A stretch of 64,000 nucleotides of DNA from NCBI GenBank assembly GCA_008508345.1, contig QNGE01000138.1, positions 78,828-142,827 of the forward strand, written 5' to 3'. The notes under the pieces were generated by a model, which saw only the letters and a list, made by a program, of their open reading frames with translations, ran no database searches and was not told where the DNA came from. The position numbers were made by a program, and so were the translations under genes. Of the stretch, positions 13,872 to 64,000 are shown piece after piece. Source of the stretch: Paragonimus westermani (Eukaryota; Platyhelminthes; Trematoda; Plagiorchiida; Troglotrematidae). How positions within the stretch are numbered: the stretch's first letter is position 1; the number at the start of each line of letters is the position of its first letter.

Positions 13872-14196
13872 CGTGGCAAACAATAATTTGGCGTCTTTTA
13901 TATAGTTCGGAAACACCAAAGACTATACATCCTCGAGGAATGAGCGCATAGCCTTGCAGGTCAAATTGTGCTGTATACTGGCCTGCTCCTTGATAACAAA
14001 ATAACCTATCCCTGGCTTCATGTTTGCTTACCCACTGATGCTGGTCAGTGCAAGGTTCTGAAAGCATATATCGATAGTCCGGTACAACAGAAATAAGTGC
14101 TTCTTTGAACCAGCTCATATAATTCTTTGAACTGAAGGCAAATTGTTGGCTGCTGTCTTGAGTCTTGAAAACACGGCCATATACATGTAGTTCCAT
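13872..14196 (-). CDS. Possible first coding exon of an unrecognised minus-strand gene
   Basis: The frame starts at an ATG (14196) preceded in frame by a stop and runs 108 codons to a strong donor (GCCACG|GTGAGT) in phase 1. The opposite strand is full of stops. The translation is balanced and protein-like: MELHVYGRVFKTQDSSQQFA near the start, WFKEALISVVPDYRYML in the middle, and FDLQGYALIPRGCIVFG near the end. I do not recognise the family and see no signal peptide or transmembrane segment. A beta-rich cytoplasmic domain is all the sequence suggests. If the plus-strand blocks on either side belong to one gene, this would be nested in its intron on the other strand. A chance ORF is possible. 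Confidence 0.35.
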
Positions 14197-14324
14197 GCAT
14201 CCTCAATGAATCACTGGTAGTTTATGTGTTGCAGCGATCAAACATTTGTATTGACACCAGGGTGACTTTTTCGTAGGCGAAGATCTTTTGCTGGTGTTTT
14301 ATTGCTTGTTTTCAACGTTTTTAG

Positions 14325-14487
14325 TCAATTTAATCCACTGTTTGTGAATTGTGCAGAAGAAGTTACTTTAATAGGCACAACAGATCAGTTACAATCACAA
14401 TGCAATTTGTTGTTTACTCCTGACATTGCGCGCCTGCCACCTTTGTGTCTCCGCTTGCGGTACACTGAGTTCGAATATTCTAGTTGA
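14325..14487 (+). CDS. Possible terminal exon, unrecognised
   Basis: A textbook acceptor (long T-rich tract ending acgtttttag) precedes a 54-codon frame ending in TGA. The peptide includes QFNPLFVNCAEEVTLIGTTD and FTPDIARLPPLCLRLRY. It looks coded rather than random, but I recognise no family. No AATAAA was seen shortly after the stop. It could be the 3' end of the plus-strand gene to the left. Confidence 0.3.
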
Positions 14488-16285
14488 AGGCGTCTAATCG
14501 AGGTATCTAAGAATGACAAACTATCATATTGTTCAGAAACAAAATTTACCTAGATAACTAGGCGGATAGATTTGATGCGCAGTTCGTTTAATAGGTAACT
14601 TCATACACATTGCGCTTGTACAACTTCAGGTCATTCAAGAGAGGGGCGACAGCCTGGTAACTTATTGGCATACATATAGTGGCTTTAATAGGATCACGAG
14701 ATTTCCCCCTGGCTACGTTACTTATCGAAACCTCTCCATACACTTTAATCCGAGTAAGAGCATGCGTCCTACCTAGTACTGCTTGATGTGATTGTCTTTC
14801 GAATACGTTGAAACGTGACCACGTAAATTCTACCTTTTTACGCGATAGGGGTATTGCAGACAAGGTCGAAAACGAGAGAACAAATAGTGTCCGTAACGAT
14901 ATCCAGATGTTTAGTACACGAAAACGCCTCAGAAGTGCCCGCTAATTGTGAACAATCAGCCTCTTGTAGAAAAGTGTTAATATATCAGCCATGGTAAGGG
15001 GATTCACATGCTGCTAAACTGGGACTCACGAGGAACAACAGCTACAAAATTGTGATGGTGCGTAGAGTTATAAGGTCCCATATTCTTGGTAAGTTACTGT
15101 CTAGCTGTATGTAACTTGCTTTGTGAGTAAAAATGAATAACTGCTACAGAATGCTTGCTATGGAATTAGTTGTGAGTATCATTGATAAACGAGAGAGGTC
15201 TGTACTGTTATCCGCTTAGTGTGCGGTTCCACATCTTGGTTTACACACTGACTACTGGTTTGCGTCTGCAGAGGATGCGTAAAGCAAGCTACACAATAAT
15301 ACTTGTTACCAGAATATTCTATTCAACAGGTTCAAGGAAAAAGGAATCAGTCTAACCCCATCAGATGTCCATTCTGAAAGCTTCTGTTGATACCAGCCGA
15401 CGTACAGGACATTCCTTGTGTTGTATCGCTCACACCTTTTTAATGGCGATATTGGAACCTTTAGTGAAATGTCGTCCTTCAGCGATCCTTCATTTTCTAT
15501 CATACTAAGGTTCATACAAACAAATTTTGTCAGAAGATAAAGGTTATTTAGTTTCTAAGGAGTAATGTGACAAACCTGTGAGTCACCGAGAGTTCCATTT
15601 GTGAAAATTGAAACTCCGTTTGCACCCGAAGCAGTGACAGACAGCATATTAGTCTACGTAGCATGTGCCCCATCAGCTAAGCAATGAAGCGATATCCGGA
15701 TCCTGGAATCTTTATACCAGAACGAAGCCAACCAACCACTTTACAATCTACTCGGTGTATTTCAAATCGTCCAGTGGAGAGGGTCTTTCAAGCAGTTAAT
15801 ACTGACACCTACCCACTCACCTGCTGAGTATCATTACTTTGTTACTGTTGGGTAGTATGGGGGAAATTTGCAAGTACGGAGAGATCCATGTGTGAGGATT
15901 CCGAATTCGACCACAACTTTCATCTGTAACATTTAAGTGAATAGCACGGAAAATTGGTCAGATTCTTTGAATAAGTTTAGCCTGTACTTGTTAAAGTACC
16001 GTTAGCTTGGTACCAGTGTGTTTTTGTGAAGGTTGATCGTAGGCCGAAAAAGAGAAACTGTCAATAGTGAATACTGAATCTAAATCACATTTCACAAGTC
16101 CACTCAGTTTCACTAGAGAAATTCGGATTTGTTGATAAACCATTTTGAAAAAAAAACCAGAATAATTAGTTGGATGCAATAGTTTTCAGGTTATAACTAG
16201 TAAGTAGACAAGAGTTAGTCAGCACGAATTGAACAGTTTTCACAATTCAGAATCCAGGTAGATTCTTCTACCAAACCGTTTACAG
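14488..16285. other. Stretch with weak minus-strand open frames
   Basis: Three minus-strand frames (14588-14863, 15306-15515, 15991-16179) read somewhat like protein but lack clean splice pairs that would join them in phase. I could not name a family for any of them. Confidence 0.25.
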
Positions 16286-16533
16286 AAAAGTACTCGACTA
16301 AGGTTTTGATCTCATTAAAGTCCATCAAGACTGCACATTCTTGTTATGTGGGCCAGTTGAATCCAGGTCTACTTTCCCAAAAGGCAACTGTTCTGACTGC
16401 TAAGCCACTGATCTCACGCCAACCAGGGCCGCATTATCAGACCCAAACACCTAGCTACAGTCGCTTGCGAGTACTAATCAAGTTGCCCGGGCAGTTCGAG
16501 AAAATACACTATCGCCCCATTAACTCCAGTTGA
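16286..16533 (+). CDS. Possible terminal exon, unrecognised
   Basis: An acceptor (aaccgtttacag) opens an 82-codon frame that ends in TGA. The end reads TPSYSRLRVLIKLPGQFEKI followed by HYRPINSS. The peptide is basic and rich in S, Q and P. It lies about 220 bases from the stop codon of the calcium-channel gene on the other strand, so if real the two genes converge tail to tail. No family is recognised. Confidence 0.28.
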
Positions 16534-16750
16534 TTTTGTTACAACCATGACTCGTTAGTCAAGTTAAACTCACAGGCACTGGTGAGCAAATTATGCAGTG
16601 TGAGTTGTGTTCAATTCACATCTCAAATCTATCTCACCCCAAGAAACAATACCCTTGAAAATATATCTGAGAACGCTTCTCATTGCGCTATATTTAGCTG
16701 TGTGTTCAAATCGGGCAAGGCAACGGGAAGTACCTGCGTTTGTTACATCT

Positions 16751-61161
<44,411 letters not shown>

Positions 61162-64000
61162 CTGGGCAAACGTTTGAAAGACAAGAGTTGGAAGTTATTA
61201 CAATTCATACCATCGACTGAGGATTTAAAACAACATGGGCCTATTTTGTGAAACTGAATGACTAAGTTTTACAGCTTACAGCCACGGAGAACGGAAATGG
61301 TTATGATATATCACGTTGTTAAGTGGAAGTTGTTTTCTCGAGTTTTTGAATACAGAAAATATTCAGCTGTAAAACTACCCATGTAGAAAACCATGAGGGT
61401 ACATCAAGACAATACACAGTACTCGAATTACCGACGGTCTTTTGTCAGCCCTGATGCCCGTAAAAGTTTGTGTTTTAGCAGCAATTACTCCATTGGTTAG
61501 AATAACTAAAAGTTGTTAGTGCTTTTCCAAAGATGGTCTAATGTGTTTAACTCTTCTTGCCTGCACATTACTACTTTCTGTCAACGTTCCACGAGTTGCT
61601 TAAATGAAAGCCATGATCTTCTTGTAGGTTGGTAAGCGGTAGCTGACTGGATTATTTTTAAAATTGAGATGGAATGGACGAGTGAGAGGGGAACTGGCAT
61701 TTTGATGTGTTACCACCTGACAGTATACAGAAGACCGGAAGAAATCGCTCGCACGAAACCATCGTATTTCAAGAAAATTGCGACGTTTCTATTGTACAGA
61801 ATATCAAACTTCTAAAACATAACATGGTTTGAGTGCATTTTGTCAGTTGGAATGAATCCCACTAAACGTTTTTGGTTTTACCAGCCTTGTATGGACGACA
61901 AATGACCAAGTCCGCATAAGTTCTGCGTAGTTAGAATTGACGAATGGTTGGAGAAATTCAAAAAGATCAGTAGAGTGGCTGGAAATAATGGATTTAACCT
62001 GAGTAGTTTGGGATTTACCCCCACTTTATTGCTGGTTTGTGACAAATACCTGGGCATGCTAACTTTTAGGTCATGACAGAAAAAATCGAAACTTCTGAAG
62101 GAAAAAGATGAAACATATATCTGATGATTAGTACGGACGACAACTCAGTGTGGACCAACATATCAAAATCCGAGCAAAAATCCGACGTCTTCGATCTCAA
62201 ACCATTCAGTCACAGCAGGCCATGTTTGTGACCAAACTCTGGTTTCTCAATCCCGAGATATCGACTCTTTTCGATAAGTCATCAATGCAGCTTCACGCAC
62301 CAACTGTATTGACAGGGGGCCTCATTTGGATGTGCGCCTAAGTGACGCTGGTTCATCTCAGTACTCTGTCACCATCTGCTAACCGATATAGGCGAATGGC
62401 AGATGGGACCAAAGTAAATACTTGTAATTCGTAGTATGTACTTTCGCACAGAATTGTTGGGATGAACAAGGGGAACTCGGCGTTTCAAGTTAAAACGTAG
62501 GTCAACTTCAAAGTCATTATCACTTATTCCATACGTAGAGTTAAATGACACTTATGCGTTTATATATATATACATAGATATATATTGAGATACTTTTCGG
62601 GACAAACCGTACCCACTAAACAATTCTAGGTACTACGGTGCCCGTACTGGTCCGTGGGCAAATCGCCAGATCGATGTCACTTCCACAACCGCGCGCTGAA
62701 AAGGTTTTATTCCAGAAACTTATGTCAGCAGCTTTTAGAAGCCACTGATGGCATGGCAAGTGAAACGTTAAGATGGACGTAAGGCGATGGTGCGAACAAC
62801 TAATGACCAGTCTACTCGTCTGGGCTCACTTCATCAATTGAGGGTGTAACAAAAATGGTATCAGAGCAGACGTACTGGACAGTCTATCCAATAAACAAGT
62901 ACATGATGGTACAAAAATGACTGTGGGGAGAAAATTTGCCTTTTGGGAATTGCAAACAGCAACTAGTACACTTAATCTTAGACACGCTGAAGGGTACTGA
63001 TCATAAAATTCTGTGTTTCTGAAAGCAATGTATGTATGGAAATCGTTCCGTTCTCTTCGGCTTTGTGAAAACAGGTTTCATGAGGGTTACTCAATTAAAA
63101 GACGATAGAACACAGATATGATCTGCCGGGCATTAGTTGATATGGCGCTAAAATCCAATTAGGCAGTCCTCTCGCAGTCCAAATGAATCTTACTGACAAG
63201 TGAGTTTATTACCAATATACTTACTTTTCGGGTTTGCATTGAACGAGCGTGTACAGCAAACCCGAGCAACAGATTTGTGTTTCGATAAATCCTAGGAGAT
63301 TAGTATCGATTAGCATAGTCCATGCCATGTGCGCTTCTACATATATGTATACACGAATGTGTTTTCCTTTCACTCAGTCACCTTGTCTCCCATTTTCAAT
63401 CTGGTAACCAGCTGTGACATGAGATATTTCCGAACAGTTCTAGGTTGTACGTCACCTAAAAGTGACGACTGCCTTGTTATGTCATATCTGTAAATGGTTT
63501 TCTCTTTAGAGCCCGTCTGGAAACCTGAGAAGTATACACAAACGAGTGTTGAGCGTTTGCATACGGTAATCCAGTCCTGCCTCATTCGAGATGAACGGCT
63601 CAGTTTTCAAAAAGGCTGCCTCAAGAAGTGTGATCGGGTTCTAGTCCATTTATTCAAAATGGGGATATTCCTACCGGTGGTCATCTGGGAGATTCATAGC
63701 TTCTACACTTCCCGTCTACTGAGAGATGCGGCGGCGGAGGAATTCCTTGAGTCTGCTGTGGCTGCAGACACGCAACCGAAAGTCATGCAAAGACCTTGCA
63801 ACGACTTTTCGGGCGCACTGATTTGACGACATTTTACAGCGAAAAATTTCACGCCAGGCGCTTGCACCTATCGGGCTCGGTGAGTGCTTCCCTCATTAAC
63901 CTACGGGCGCTGTTACAAGGGGCATTTCCACAGCTGTTTCTAGAGAAGCGTAATTGTCACATTAGCGATTGTTTCTGTTTGGGATTGTCTAATCAGGAGT
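61162..64000. other. Right edge: Cav1 intron, no firm exon
   Basis: The preceding Cav1 exon should encode the domain IV pore loop with the TGEAWQ-type filter. I searched the minus strand here and did not find it, so it probably lies beyond the window. An exon-like block at 63382-63487 and an open frame at 63494-63826 are discussed in the findings. An AT-rich TATATA run lies at 62560-62587. Confidence 0.5.

Overview
The window looks like a piece of a parasitic flatworm (trematode) chromosome. Genes are cut into short exons separated by introns of 1-7 kb. The introns hold decayed retroelements of types common in flukes: an RTE/SR2-like LINE, Penelope-like elements (PLEs) and tRNA-derived SINEs. 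There is no bacterial-style gene packing. Base composition looks less AT-rich than in schistosomes, which would fit a liver-fluke-type genome, but the species is an inference. One undetermined base (n, 44536) shows this is a draft assembly.

The dominant gene runs on the minus strand from beyond the right edge to 16751. It is the 3' part of an L-type (Cav1) voltage-gated calcium channel alpha-1 subunit. I place 13 exons, several too short to stand out as ORFs. They encode the domain IV pore-to-S6 loop, S6, the EF-hand-like region, the pre-IQ/IQ calmodulin site and a very long cytoplasmic tail of about 800 residues. All 13 exons join in one reading frame (about 1,028 codons and a stop). That phase agreement is the strongest evidence that the exons belong together, although an unseen exon of a multiple of three bases cannot be excluded. 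The loop before IVS6 carries an unusual extracellular insertion of about 165 residues with four N-glycosylation sequons.

Left of the channel (about 4.5-16.5 kb), exon-like blocks lie mostly on the plus strand. Two of them resemble the ROQ/HEPN region of Roquin (RC3H) RNA-binding E3 ligases. Other blocks have splice signals but no recognised family. If they form one gene it is convergent with the channel. A decayed LINE lies on the minus strand at 1.7-3.6 kb.

The channel's introns hold: PLE fragments with RT-tail and GIY-YIG remnants (17.8, 33.7, 54.1 kb); PLE end motifs of the form hairpin plus GAAACG (18.2, 50.3, 53.7, 55.8 kb); two tRNA-like SINE families; and three short microsatellites. 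The most interesting mobile element is a SINE at 35.64-36.0 kb. It combines a tRNA-like pol III promoter with an intact canonical hammerhead ribozyme motif and has inverted ends. Decayed copies lie at 18.8 and 58.0-58.5 kb, and solo 3' ends at 42.6, 44.5 and 47.6 kb. This recalls the ribozyme-bearing Sm-alpha satellite of schistosomes.
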